Below are positions 8,905 through 19,801 of a stretch of DNA of 64,000 nucleotides, piece after piece. Position 1 is the stretch's first letter. Each line of letters starts with the position of its first letter. A program made the position numbers and the translations under genes. A model generated the notes under the pieces. The model had not been told where the DNA came from, did no database searches, and saw only the letters and a program-made list of their open reading frames with translations. The DNA comes from Enterococcus sp. BWB1-3 (lineage in GTDB: Bacteria; Bacillota; Bacilli; Lactobacillales; Enterococcaceae), in NCBI RefSeq assembly GCF_016745275.1, contig NZ_JADOEP010000015.1, forward strand, positions 11,012 to 75,011, given 5' to 3'.

Positions 8905-9377
8905 AGCATTCTTATCTGTAGATTTATTTTCTCTGTTTTTGTTGATAAACCCTTGTTAATAGTCGAATACGGTTAAATAAGAGCTGTTTGGTAAGAGAAA
9001 GAAATGATAGGATATGTGTTTGAGTCAGTGAAAAACAAAAAGATCGGACAATCAAGAATTTCCATAGTATTAAAGGAAAATCGGGAATCAGCAGCTGTCT
9101 TACAAGGATCGTTACAGCTGATTTAACTTGATTCAGCAATGGAATCGGACAACCAAATTTCGCAGCCGAGTCGCTTGCGGCTCACTGCCCGAATGTTTAA
9201 CCATGACGATTCTTGCAGTTGTGTTTTACAGAAGAGTAATTTCCGGACAAGACACTAGAACACGTACTAGGCAAACTGCTGTTTAGAGAACTATTTAGGA
9301 ATAAATAATCTGAGTAAAATGTTTATTTATTCTTAGATTACCTAAAAATATAATTATGAATTAGGAGTAAGAAATAG
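8905..9377. other. gene-free region upstream of the second GH65 gene
   Basis: No convincing ORF was found in about 470 bp. A TATAAT at 9349-9354 with no clear -35 could be the -10 of a promoter for the gene at 9378. The rest shows short imperfect inverted repeats and looks like decayed sequence. No transposase remnant could be recognised by eye. Confidence 0.5.
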
Positions 9378-11351
9378 ATGATTAATGATTTTATTTTAAC
9401 TTTAGATGATTTAGGAAATACCTCTGTTCAAAATATTGAAACTTTATTTGCTCAAGCAAATGGTGCTATAGGTGTTCGTGCTAGTCTGCCTATGCCGATA
9501 AAGGAAAGTAATCCATGTACTTTTTTGAATGGATTTTATGAAAGTAATGAGATTAACTATGGAGAAAATGCATATGGATATGCCAAAAATCATCAAACAA
9601 TGGTTAATTTATTTGACTTAAGAAGTGTGGAACTGGCTATTGACGGAGATGACAATCTTTCTTTGTGTTCTATGAATGTCGAGTTGGATATGAAACGAGG
9701 TATTCTAACAGAAATATTTATCTATAAAACAGCTGATGGAAAAAAAATTGAATATGAGCTTGAAAGCTTTACCAGCCATTTCAATCGAACTACTTATGCT
9801 CAAAAGATTAGGATTAGAGCAATCAATTTTTCCGGAAAAATACAAATTACTAAAAAGGCAATCCCTATTTCAGTGGAGGAGAGCCTTGAATTTGATCCAA
9901 GAATTAAAAAAATCAGCGTTAATTTGCTTCACGAAGGAAATAAATTTACTACACCAAATAGCTGCCTGAGTCTGCATGTCAGGTTTGATACTTTTTCTGA
10001 AGAGTTGTTAATTGATGAAGGGGAGATAACGACTTTCACACAGCTCTATCAAATTTCTCGTGAAAATAAATTTGACTCTGTTCACTATGATGAGCTTAAA
10101 GAACAACAAATCGAAATTTTCAAAAATTTTTGGGAAAGCTCAGATATTGAAATAGAAGGTGATGCTCAGCTTCAAAAAGGAATTCGTTTCAATTTATACC
10201 ACCTCTTTAACTCGGCAGGACGTGATGGCTTTAGCAATTTTTGTGCTAAGGGACTAACAGGAGAAGGATACGAAGGACATTATTTTTGGGATACGGAGAT
10301 TTATCTATTGCCTTTCTTTATTTATACACAACCGGAAATAGCTAAAAGCTTATTAACCTACCGTATAAATATTTTGCCCAAAGCACAAGATAGAGCCAAA
10401 GAACTGGGAATGAATGGGGCTCTTTTTGCCTGGCGTACAATCAATGGTGAAGAAACCTCTGCTTATTATCCTGCTGGAACGGCACAAGTTCATATTAATG
10501 CAGATATCACCTATGCATTTGAACTATATGAAAAAGTAACAGGGGATGCCGAGTTTATTGAGATAAATAGTGAATTAATTTTTGAAACTGCTAGATTTTG
10601 GTCAAGTTACGGCTTTTTTTCAAAGCGAGGCTTTGAAATTCATGGAGTAACTGGACCTGATGAATATACTGCGTTAGTGAATAATAATTATTATACAAAT
10701 AAAATGGCACAAAATAATCTCTATTATGCAGTTCAGCTTTCAAATCGGCTGAACAAAAATAACGATGAAGCAAAGCATTGGCAGCGGTGTGCTGATCAAA
10801 TGTATTTTAGCTTTGATGAGACTTTGATGATTACTAATCAGGATGATACATTTTTAAGCAAAGAGATATGGGATTTTGAAAATACGCCTGAGGAAAACTA
10901 TCCATTGCTCTTACATTACCATCCAATGATTATTTATAAGTATCAAGTTTTGAAACAAGCAGATACTATTTTAGCTCATATGCTTTTCGATGTTCCTGTT
11001 GAGCAAGTCGCTCGTGACTTTGATTTTTACGAACCATTAACTACACATGATAGTTCACTTTCCAAAGCAGTGTATGGTGTCGCAGCAAGTAAGCTAGGCA
11101 GAAAAGAGCTGGCATATCAATTTTTTAAAGAAGCAGCAATAATGGATTTAGAAGATCATCAAGGAAATGCCAGTCATGGGATTCATGCGGCTAATATGGG
11201 AGGTTCTTGGCTAGGCTTAATCTATGGATTTGCTGGACTTACCTTTACTAATGGTGAAATTTCAGTTAAAAATAATTTGCCTAAAGAGATAAAATCATTG
11301 AGCTTTACACTGACTATTAAAGGCGAGAAGAAAAAAATTATTATCAAATAA
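9378..11351 (+). CDS. second, shorter GH65 family phosphorylase-like enzyme
   Basis: This 657-residue GH65 protein starts at ATG 9378, 10 bp after AGGAG. It keeps the barrel motifs: TGEGYEGHYFWDTEIYLLPFF, catalytic VTGPDEYTALVNNNYYTN, VLKQADTI, and TTHDSSLSKAVYG for phosphate binding. The specificity loop (WRTINGEETSAYYPAGTAQ) differs from the first enzyme. It is about 110 residues shorter, mostly in the N-terminal and C-terminal beta domains. It probably acts on a different linkage or acceptor but yields the same beta-glucose-1-phosphate for PgmB. It is separated from the ABC operon by about 630 bp that includes a family A element, so it may be transcribed separately. Confidence 0.88.
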   Translation: MINDFILTLDDLGNTSVQNIETLFAQANGAIGVRASLPMPIKESNPCTFLNGFYESNEINYGENAYGYAKNHQTMVNLFDLRSVELAIDGDDNLSLCSMNVELDMKRGILTEIFIYKTADGKKIEYELESFTSHFNRTTYAQKIRIRAINFSGKIQITKKAIPISVEESLEFDPRIKKISVNLLHEGNKFTTPNSCLSLHVRFDTFSEELLIDEGEITTFTQLYQISRENKFDSVHYDELKEQQIEIFKNFWESSDIEIEGDAQLQKGIRFNLYHLFNSAGRDGFSNFCAKGLTGEGYEGHYFWDTEIYLLPFFIYTQPEIAKSLLTYRINILPKAQDRAKELGMNGALFAWRTINGEETSAYYPAGTAQVHINADITYAFELYEKVTGDAEFIEINSELIFETARFWSSYGFFSKRGFEIHGVTGPDEYTALVNNNYYTNKMAQNNLYYAVQLSNRLNKNNDEAKHWQRCADQMYFSFDETLMITNQDDTFLSKEIWDFENTPEENYPLLLHYHPMIIYKYQVLKQADTILAHMLFDVPVEQVARDFDFYEPLTTHDSSLSKAVYGVAASKLGRKELAYQFFKEAAIMDLEDHQGNASHGIHAANMGGSWLGLIYGFAGLTFTNGEISVKNNLPKEIKSLSFTLTIKGEKKKIIIK

Positions 11352-11401
11352 AAAAATGCTTTTGTGTTAAAAAATAGAATACTTTTTCTGGTAGTGTATT
11401 G

Positions 11402-11478
11402 ACTAAGTTATGACTCTAATCCAAGAAACGTGCATCCAGCACGGGAATAACGCAGCAGAAAATGTCGCGTTGTTCTCT
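11402..11478 (+). repeat. family C-associated repeat, matches 58612-58685
   Basis: About 75 bp align with 58612-58685 at roughly three quarters identity. Shared blocks include CAAGAAACGTGCA and CAGCAGAAAA/CGGCAGAAAA. Short hairpins occur inside it (ACGTGCATCCAGCACG, AACGCAGCAGAAAATGTCGCGTT). A 66-codon open frame here has no coding character. Confidence 0.75.
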
Positions 11479-11509
11479 CCTATTAATTGGCAGCTGCTCC
11501 AATTATGGG

Positions 11510-11612
11510 GTGAATGTTTCACCTTTAAAGATTGTCGTCTGTCTAGCATTCTGCTGGATCAAGGGGATGGACTCTGTTTAAAGATTGAATGCTTACACAT
11601 TCAAATTTAAAT
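11510..11612 (-). repeat. dispersed repeat, inverted relative to 16525-16630
   Basis: The reverse complement of this stretch matches 16525-16630. Shared blocks include TTTGAATGTGTAA, ATTCAATCTTTAAAC and CAGCAGAATG. The two copies lie in opposite orientation, which shows that the element disperses. Confidence 0.7.
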
Positions 11613-11633
11613 AGAAGGTAGCTAACCGCAGAG

Positions 11634-11775
11634 ACATACAAAGACTTTTAGGAGGGATCGTGATATAAGTACCCCTAAAGCCGAATAAACGGTGTTCCAG
11701 TCTTTGTATGAGTCGAGCATTCATAAGAAGTGTAGGATCAAGCTCTTATGAAGAAGCTCTGTCACAACCCTTTTT
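11634..11775 (-). repeat. family D element, minus orientation, with long-range hairpin
   Basis: CATACAAAGACT (11634-11645) and AGTCTTTGTATG (11699-11710) form a 12-bp inverted repeat. On the minus strand the stretch includes TGGAACACCGTTTATTCGG and a start like GTTGTGACAGAGCTTCTT. Both ends are also seen at 27136-27475. The core CCGTTTATTCGG links it to family B. Confidence 0.65.
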
Positions 11776-11780
11776 TTTTA

Positions 11781-12494
11781 CTAGATGAAGGAGGAAACTG
11801 TATCAAAAAGTTTATCGAAGGAAGTTAATTCTTTTAGAGAGGATGCTTCCGTATTTTTTGGTTTATCTCTTAATCTGTGATTGAGCCATAAAGAATGCCA
11901 ACCAGCATTATGCGCACCAACGACATCATTTTCAAAGCTGTCTCCGATATAAAGAGCAGTCTGAGGATCAAGCTGCATCTGTTTCGCAGTTAGATCAAAA
12001 ATTTCTTTTTGAGGTTTTTGAAAACCGGTACTTTGAGAAATAAAGATATTGTCAGATGGAATCCATGCTTCGATTTTTAACTGTTTAATCTTTTTGTACT
12101 GGTGGTCAGTGGGGCCATTTGTAATAATCCCCAAGGGAATCTGTTTTCCCTTTAAATAGTCAAATACTCGAACGATTTCAGGATGCATCTGGATATTCCC
12201 TAATTCATCTTCATAGACCTGTTGAAAAGCGCAGCTTTCTTTTTCTGTTAACGAGGACCAGCCAAAATCTTTCAGAGATTCAGCTAATCGATAAAAGCGC
12301 ATAATTGCCAATGACCATTCACCAGAAGTTGTTTTTTCAAAAACACTGTCGCTATGGTGACGGAAGCGAATATAGAATTTGGGTATCTCTTCATTAGGAA
12401 ATGTAGGGAAAATCTTTTTTACAGCAGAATAAAAAGGAACCTGCTGGTCATAAACAGTATCATCAACATCAAACACAACGGACTTTAACAACAA
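11781..12494 (-). CDS. HAD-superfamily hydrolase, YjjG-like
   Basis: This is probably a phosphatase or nucleotidase acting on a small phosphorylated metabolite; the substrate is unknown. Motif I is VVFDVDDTVYD, motif II is GIITNGPTDH, the motif III lysine is in GFQKPQKEIFDL, and motif IV is YIGDSFENDVVGAHNAGW. The start is uncertain. AAAGGAG (minus strand, 12507-12501) points to TTG at 12494, giving 237 residues. A longer frame from 12533 would begin inside the family A element and is unlikely. The gene stands alone, with repeats on both sides. Confidence 0.85.
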   Translation of the reverse strand: MLLKSVVFDVDDTVYDQQVPFYSAVKKIFPTFPNEEIPKFYIRFRHHSDSVFEKTTSGEWSLAIMRFYRLAESLKDFGWSSLTEKESCAFQQVYEDELGNIQMHPEIVRVFDYLKGKQIPLGIITNGPTDHQYKKIKQLKIEAWIPSDNIFISQSTGFQKPQKEIFDLTAKQMQLDPQTALYIGDSFENDVVGAHNAGWHSLWLNHRLRDKPKNTEASSLKELTSFDKLFDTVSSFI

Positions 12495-12512
12495 AAACAA
12501 CTCCTTTTGATT

Positions 12513-12673
12513 AGGGTGTGTCTGAAAACTCAAGCGGTGAATAGTTTGATGATTTTTATAGAATGCATCGTCATAAATACTCGCTTATGAACCACATAAG
12601 CTGTGTTTTCTTCCTTGATTTCAACAAAAATCACTGAAAAATTCAAATGCCACTAACTTTTCAGACACACTTT
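12513..12673. repeat. family A element with terminal inverted repeats, copy 2
   Basis: This 161-bp element has ends AGGGTGTGTCTGAAAA and TTTTCAGACACACTTT, a nearly perfect inverted pair. Its interior matches copy 1 at 8757-8904, with about 13 extra bases near the left end. It lies just upstream of the HAD gene's ribosome binding site and may carry or displace that gene's promoter. A partial end-like sequence (GGATGTGTCTGGAAACT) also occurs near 16090. Confidence 0.88.
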
Positions 12674-12986
12674 AGTTTCAGAAAAATATTTAACTCTTTC
12701 ATTGTAATTGATTTATTAAAAAAAACAAAGCTGGTTTTGAATGATAGACTAAATTCAGGCTTAAATAAATATATTTTAAGCTATTTACAATAAGAAAGGG
12801 CAGATTTAAACAAATAAAACAGCTCCCCCCCTAAGTTATGAAGACAGAAGCTGTTAGGTTCGATGCATGTATTTTGACAGTACAAAAAATGGACACAGAT
12901 GAGATCAGGCGACTTTGATGTATTTTCTCGATTTTCAGCAGAATAAAGAAATTTTCAGATGTTTTTACAAAATTTACCAACTTCTT

Positions 12987-13015
12987 TTGCATCTCAAATT
13001 TTCTTTTCGTATAAT
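12987..13015 (+). promoter_or_regulatory. sigma-A promoter of the ABC exporter gene
   Basis: TTGCAT (12987-12992) and TATAAT (13010-13015) have a 17-bp spacer. They lie 37 bp upstream of the ATG at 13052. The preceding 12674-12986 region holds no recognisable gene. Confidence 0.8.
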
Positions 13016-13051
13016 AGGAGGCGTGCATGTGAAAAGGAGGGGGACGATGAC

Positions 13052-14767
13052 ATGTTAAAACGTTTTTTTAGTTATTATAAACCATATAAGGGATTATTTT
13101 TATTGGATTTCAGCTGTGCAGTTTTGGCTGGACTTTTAGAGCTGGCTTTTCCAGTGGTTGTTAATCAGGTTTTGGACAAGCTGATGCCGAAAGGAAATTT
13201 TCGTTTAATTGCCTTGGCTTGTTTTGGTTTGTTTGTTTTCTATGTTCTCAATACAATTCTCCAATATATTGTTGTGTTCTTTGGACACAAGCTTGGAGTC
13301 AATATAGAAACTGATATGCGCAGGGAGCTGTATCAGCATTTGCAAACTCAGCCATTTGAATATTATGACAATCAGAAAACGGGGAAACTGATGAGTCGCT
13401 TAACAACAGATTTATTCGAAATTTCTGAGGTTGCCCATCATGGACCGGAGGATATTTTCATTACGATTATGACCTTATTGGGTTCATTCCTGCTGATGCT
13501 GAGCTTTCATGTCAAACTGGCGCTTGCTACATTTGTACTAATTCCGTTCATTGCAATTGCCCTGATTTTCTTTAATAAGAAAATGACAAAGGTTAATACC
13601 AGAATTTATGATAATCTGGGGGAGTTTAATGCAGGAGTGGAAGCTTCTGTAAGCGGGATTCGAGTGACACAATCCTTTGCCAACGAACCGTTCGAAAGTG
13701 AGCGTTTTGAGGGATTAAATCAAACATATAGACAGTCAAAAATCCTATTTTATAAGATTATGGGAATCAGCTCAGCTTACAATTATTTGATGATTCGTCT
13801 AATTAACTTATTTACACTGATTTTTGGCGGGTACTATATTATTAAAGGAGAGCTTACTCAGGGAGAGTTTGTTGCTTTTATTCTACTGGCCAATGTTTTC
13901 GTTCGTCCAATTGAAAAAGTAAATACGATGATTGAAAGTTATCCAAAGGGAATTGCAGGATTTAAACGCTTTGCCGAAGAAATGGATAAGAAACCGACCA
14001 TTCTAGATCGTCCCAATGCTGTTGCGGTTACACATTTAACAGGGGATATTGAATATAAAGATGTTTCATTTTCATACGCAGATGCCACAAAGGTTTTAAG
14101 TCATATTAATCTTTCGATTCAAAAGGGAGAAACGGTGGCTTTCGTGGGACAGAGCGGTTCCGGTAAAACAACATTGTGTAATTTGCTGCCAAGATTCTAT
14201 GATGTGACGGGCGGAGAAATTACAATTGACGGTATGGATATTCGGGAGATGACTCTTGCATCTTTAAGAAACCAAATCGGTATTGTTCAACAAGATGTTT
14301 TTCTGTTTCCTGGTTCGATTCGCGAGAATATCTCCTATGGAAATCTGGATGCCAAGGAGGAAGAAATTCAACAGGCTGTTAAGCTTGCACATCTGGAAAA
14401 AGTCATTGATTTACTTCCTGAAGGCTTGGACACAATCATTGGGGAGCGGGGAGTAAAACTTTCCGGCGGGCAGAAACAACGTGTAGCAATTGCACGGATG
14501 TTTCTCAAAAATCCACCTATTCTGATTTTAGATGAGGCAACATCAGCTCTTGATACAGAAACAGAGCAGGTTATTCAGGAATCATTGAATTCACTGGCTG
14601 CCGGCAGAACAACGCTGATTATTGCTCATCGACTGGCTACAATTAAGCATGCAACACGTATCATTGTGGTTAGTGATAAAGGAATCCTCGAAGAAGGAAC
14701 CCATCAGGAGCTGATGGATAAAGGCGGACATTATCGACGTCTTCATGATGCTCAGTTTAAAAGATAA
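13052..14767 (+). CDS. ABC exporter half-transporter (membrane domain fused to ATPase)
   Basis: This 571-residue protein has an N-terminal six-helix ABC membrane domain (about residues 1-310) and a C-terminal ATPase. Walker A is VGQSGSGKTTLCNLLPRFYD, the signature is [15 protein letters not shown], Walker B is [12 protein letters not shown], and the switch His is in IIAHRLATI. The start is ATG 13052 behind AAAGGAGGGGG. It probably works as a homodimer, since no partner gene is adjacent. Members export lipids, peptides or drugs, and the substrate cannot be told here. It is followed by a family B element containing its terminator. Confidence 0.93.
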   Translation: MLKRFFSYYKPYKGLFLLDFSCAVLAGLLELAFPVVVNQVLDKLMPKGNFRLIALACFGLFVFYVLNTILQYIVVFFGHKLGVNIETDMRRELYQHLQTQPFEYYDNQKTGKLMSRLTTDLFEISEVAHHGPEDIFITIMTLLGSFLLMLSFHVKLALATFVLIPFIAIALIFFNKKMTKVNTRIYDNLGEFNAGVEASVSGIRVTQSFANEPFESERFEGLNQTYRQSKILFYKIMGISSAYNYLMIRLINLFTLIFGGYYIIKGELTQGEFVAFILLANVFVRPIEKVNTMIESYPKGIAGFKRFAEEMDKKPTILDRPNAVAVTHLTGDIEYKDVSFSYADATKVLSHINLSIQKGETVAFVGQSGSGKTTLCNLLPRFYDVTGGEITIDGMDIREMTLASLRNQIGIVQQDVFLFPGSIRENISYGNLDAKEEEIQQAVKLAHLEKVIDLLPEGLDTIIGERGVKLSGGQKQRVAIARMFLKNPPILILDEATSALDTETEQVIQESLNSLAAGRTTLIIAHRLATIKHATRIIVVSDKGILEEGTHQELMDKGGHYRRLHDAQFKR

Positions 14768-14770
14768 AGT

Positions 14771-14988
14771 GAGGTCGGGACAAAAGCGATCAGCTCCGAG
14801 AATTAAGAAGGACTATCCGAAAGTAGTTTCTCATATTTTCAGGATAGTTCGGCTTAATTCCGAAGGAGTTGCTCCTGCGGTTACTCGTCGCAAAAAGAAT
14901 TTTTGCTTTTGTCCCGCCGTTTATTCGGGTTTAGATATGAAGAGAGTTTGGAACTTTAATTCTGTTCCAAACTCATTTTTTTGTCTAT
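14771..14988 (+). repeat. family B palindromic element, copy 1, with terminator
   Basis: This element of about 215 bp folds on itself: GGGACAAAAGC (14777-14787) pairs with GCTTTTGTCCC (14905-14915), enclosing ACTATCC/GGATAGT. It contains CCGTTTATTCGGG (14917-14929). Its right end forms an intrinsic terminator: GAGTTTGGAAC (14944-14954), GTTCCAAACTC (14964-14974) and a T-run. It lies between the convergent exporter and trpS genes. Other copies are at 48248-48630 and 53717-53870, with an inverted fragment at 30042-30090. Confidence 0.88.
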
Positions 14989-14995
14989 TTATTTA

Positions 14996-17075
<2,080 letters not shown>

Positions 17076-17474
17076 ATGTTGACACTGTATACTTCCCCAA
17101 GTTGTACTTCATGTCGAAAGGCTCGTGCGTGGTTACAAGAACATGAAATTCTTTTTAAAGAAAGAAATATTTTTTCTGAACCGTTAGATATTTCTGAATT
17201 GAAAGCAATTTTAAGAATGACAGAAAATGGAACAGAAGAAATTATTTCTACTCGTTCTAAAGTCTTCCAAAAGTTAAACATGGATCTTGATGAACTTCCA
17301 CTGCAAGATTTATTAGAATTGGTTAAAGACAATCCAGGATTGTTGCGTCGACCAATCATGATCGATGACAAGAGACTGCAGGTTGGCTTTAACGAAGATG
17401 AAATCAGACGCTTTTTGTCAAGAGACGTTCGTCAACTTGAGTTACGCCAGGCACAATTGATGGCTGGTTTATAA
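17076..17474 (+). CDS. spx: Spx, global redox-stress transcription regulator
   Basis: This 132-residue ArsC-fold protein binds the RNA polymerase alpha C-terminal domain and redirects transcription under thiol stress. The redox switch CxxC is in [10 protein letters not shown] (Cys10 and Cys13). The RPI motif is RRPIMID, at about residue 92, and the C-terminus is the degradable tail. The start is ATG 17076 with GAGGAG upstream. The genes for MecA and the ClpXP adaptor SpxH lie a few kb downstream, the same order as the B. subtilis yjbD region. Confidence 0.97.
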   Translation: MLTLYTSPSCTSCRKARAWLQEHEILFKERNIFSEPLDISELKAILRMTENGTEEIISTRSKVFQKLNMDLDELPLQDLLELVKDNPGLLRRPIMIDDKRLQVGFNEDEIRRFLSRDVRQLELRQAQLMAGL

Positions 17475-17566
17475 AACTGTAAGTTAATTATTGTGGTATT
17501 GAGAAGTTTGGACAAAGTCCCAAAATAGTTACAAATAAAATAATGCAGGATACTTACTGATTCTGT

Positions 17567-17638
17567 CCGTTTATTCCTGCAGGTTTTAAAGAGTTCTGTT
17601 CACATTTACTTGTTAAATTGTGTAGGACTCTTTTTTTT
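17567..17638 (+). terminator. terminator after spx, with a family B/D core fragment
   Basis: AGAGTTCTGTTCACATTT and AAATTGTGTAGGACTCT (about 17590-17630) form a hairpin followed by eight T (17631-17638). Just upstream, CCGTTTATTC (17567-17576) matches the core shared by the dispersed families. The remaining 17639-17810 is the leader of mecA. Confidence 0.75.
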
Positions 17639-17810
17639 GTCGGCAAATACTTTTTCCAGAGTTAACAGTAACTTTATTTATTATGAAATTTATAATGTCT
17701 GGTGTTTATTTTTCAAATAAATGAACTTTTCTCTTTACTTTTGAGGTGATTGCTATACAATTAACCTAGAAGTAGTTTCCTGACTTGAGCAAAAAGCGAG
17801 GTGGAACCAG

Positions 17811-18461
17811 ATGGAAATGGAACATATTAATGAAAATACAATTCGAGTATTGATTGGTAATGAAGACTTGGCAGATCGTGGGATTACTTTCCTGGATTTG
17901 TTGGGGAATCATAAGGAAGTAGAAAACTTTTTCTACAGTATTTTGGAAGAAGTGGATATTGAGGATGAGTTTCAGGGAAGTGAAGCTGTTACTTTTCAGG
18001 TCCTGCCTAAAAGTGATGGTTTAGAATTGTTCATCAGTAAGAACGCTTCTGTTGATGATGTTCCTAATATTGGCAGCTTCAATGACTTAAGTTCTGATGA
18101 AGCAAGTGAGATGATCAGAAAACAACTTGAAGCAAGCTATGTGGATGAGACAAAAGATCTGGTTGATGACAGTGTCCGAACTTTTGTTCTTGAATTGAGC
18201 AGTTTTGATGCAATGATTCAATTGGCTAATGAAATATATGCAAAGACAATGCTTGCCAACCTATATAAATATAAAGAAAAATATTTTTTACAGGTTATAT
18301 TCTTTTTAGATGAAGTTTCTGTCCACGAGATGGAGAATGAATGGTCAAAATTACTAGAATTTGGGCAGGTAGCATCTGTTACTCCTGAAGTTCTTAATGA
18401 ATACGGAAGTTGTATTATGGAACGTAATGCAATAGAATTAACGAGATACTACTTTCAATAA
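17811..18461 (+). CDS. mecA: MecA adaptor protein for ClpC
   Basis: This 216-residue adaptor delivers targets such as competence factors and other substrates to ClpCP. The N-terminus (MEMEHINENTIRVLIGNEDL) and DLLGNHKEVENFFYSILEEV are typical of the MecA substrate-binding domain. The C-terminal half, from about residue 125, is the ClpC-binding domain. The middle is acidic. It is unrelated to the mecA beta-lactam resistance gene. A clear terminator follows. Confidence 0.95.
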   Translation: MEMEHINENTIRVLIGNEDLADRGITFLDLLGNHKEVENFFYSILEEVDIEDEFQGSEAVTFQVLPKSDGLELFISKNASVDDVPNIGSFNDLSSDEASEMIRKQLEASYVDETKDLVDDSVRTFVLELSSFDAMIQLANEIYAKTMLANLYKYKEKYFLQVIFFLDEVSVHEMENEWSKLLEFGQVASVTPEVLNEYGSCIMERNAIELTRYYFQ

Positions 18462-18473
18462 CAAACTTGTCAG

Positions 18474-18510
18474 ACCGAATCAGTTAATAACCGACTGATT
18501 CGGTTTTTTT
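18474..18510 (+). terminator. intrinsic terminator after mecA
   Basis: ACCGAATCAGT (18474-18484) and ACTGATTCGGT (18494-18504) form an 11-bp stem followed by a T-run. Confidence 0.92.
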
Positions 18511-18581
18511 GTTGTATAAAAAAATTGGAAACTGGAGATGGATACTTATTTTTTTGCGTATTATATTCAGAGGTGATTATA

Positions 18582-19766
18582 ATGCTGACTGCAAAAACTG
18601 ATACAGGAAAATTAGTCACGCTGATACAGACTGACCGGGATAAGATAAATGGCTGGAAGGCAACGGTATTTAGCTGTCCAATTTGTTATCAGCATGTTCG
18701 TTTAAAAATAGGAAAAATAAGAATTCCACATTTCGCTCATCTGTCTAATCAGTCGTGTGTATATTCCGGAGAGCAGGAGACCGAAGAACATTTATGGCTG
18801 AAACGTACGTTGGCAGAATGGTGTCTTCGATCTAAAATAGACTACCAGCTTGAAGTTTATCTGCCGGACTTAAAGCAGCGTCCTGATATACTGATTGGTC
18901 ACTTGGCAGTGGAAATTCAGTGTAGTATATTAGCACCTGAAAAAATGTTGAAAAGGACACTTACTTACATAAAGCATGGCTATCAGCCGATATGGATTTG
19001 CGGGACCAAGCTGTGGAATCCAGAGAGATTAAAGGACAGTACAAAACAATTTTGCAACTATACAAAAGAACTGGGCTTCCATATATGGTCTGCAGACTGG
19101 AAAAAAGAGCAGCTGGCTTTTCACTACCACTTGGAAGAGGATTCGGAAAAACACCTTTATTATGGAAGTAGAAGCTGGTCATTTTTTTATGGAAATTTAG
19201 GTGAACTATTGCAAGGGAATTTCGGAGCGCCTTTACTTCATTATAGAAGATATCAGCTTAAACTGGAAATGAGTAAAAATTATCGGACAATTACTAGAAA
19301 GCTGATTGCAAAAGACCGGAATATTATGAATGAACAGGCATATTTCTATGAAAGGTACTTACATTTGCTGGAGCTTCATCCCTGGTTTTATTATACGATC
19401 AATCAAACATTTATTTTCAAAGCACCTGCATTTATTCTTCGTCATCGAATTTGGGAATATCTGCTGAAGGCAAAACTACAAAAAATTTCAAAACTGGATA
19501 TCTATAAAGCTGTGTATGAGCTTATCATTAAACAAGATATCCTTTATGATTTTCCGCTGGTTTTTAAAGGTGACTTGATAGAGTGGTATGTTTGCTATTT
19601 GATTGAGAGTCTAATGACCTTTGACTTGCTAAAGCAGGAACCTTATTCTGCTGATTTTTTTACTGTAACAGAAAATGTAAATAGTCTGTCAGTTAAATCA
19701 AAAACACCCTTTAAAAAGCTCGGTACTGGTCGAGTGATAAAGACTGGTACTCCATTAAAAATATGA
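18582..19766 (+). CDS. coiA: CoiA-like competence protein
   Basis: This 394-residue protein belongs to the CoiA family, linked to DNA processing during transformation. Near the N-terminus there is a zinc-finger-like set (CPICYQHV, then HFAH and a cysteine). It is followed by a PD-(D/E)xK nuclease core, RPDILIGHLAVEIQCS. The start is ATG 18582 behind AGAGGTG. The reading from 18525 has no family similarity. The gene order mecA-coiA-pepF matches other Bacilli. Confidence 0.9.
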   Translation: MLTAKTDTGKLVTLIQTDRDKINGWKATVFSCPICYQHVRLKIGKIRIPHFAHLSNQSCVYSGEQETEEHLWLKRTLAEWCLRSKIDYQLEVYLPDLKQRPDILIGHLAVEIQCSILAPEKMLKRTLTYIKHGYQPIWICGTKLWNPERLKDSTKQFCNYTKELGFHIWSADWKKEQLAFHYHLEEDSEKHLYYGSRSWSFFYGNLGELLQGNFGAPLLHYRRYQLKLEMSKNYRTITRKLIAKDRNIMNEQAYFYERYLHLLELHPWFYYTINQTFIFKAPAFILRHRIWEYLLKAKLQKISKLDIYKAVYELIIKQDILYDFPLVFKGDLIEWYVCYLIESLMTFDLLKQEPYSADFFTVTENVNSLSVKSKTPFKKLGTGRVIKTGTPLKI

Positions 19767-19801
19767 TACTATAGATAATATGAATGAAGGGAGTAATGTA
19801 T

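Noticed and set aside
8921-9300. Transposase remnant between the ABC operon and the second GH65 gene
   Set aside because: No translated stretch in any frame resembles a transposase, and only short imperfect repeats are visible.
11410-11610. Open frame of 66 codons after the second GH65 gene
   Set aside because: It spans two dispersed repeats, has no ribosome binding site, and its translation has no protein-like pattern.
12495-12533. Longer start for the HAD hydrolase gene
   Set aside because: It would begin inside the family A terminal repeat and read through the ribosome binding site that serves TTG 12494.
17811-18461. mecA as methicillin resistance gene
   Set aside because: The product is the 216-residue ClpC adaptor, not a penicillin-binding protein.
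18525-18581. N-terminal extension of coiA
   Set aside because: The added residues are hydrophobic and not family-like, and a good AGAGGTG site lies just before ATG 18582.
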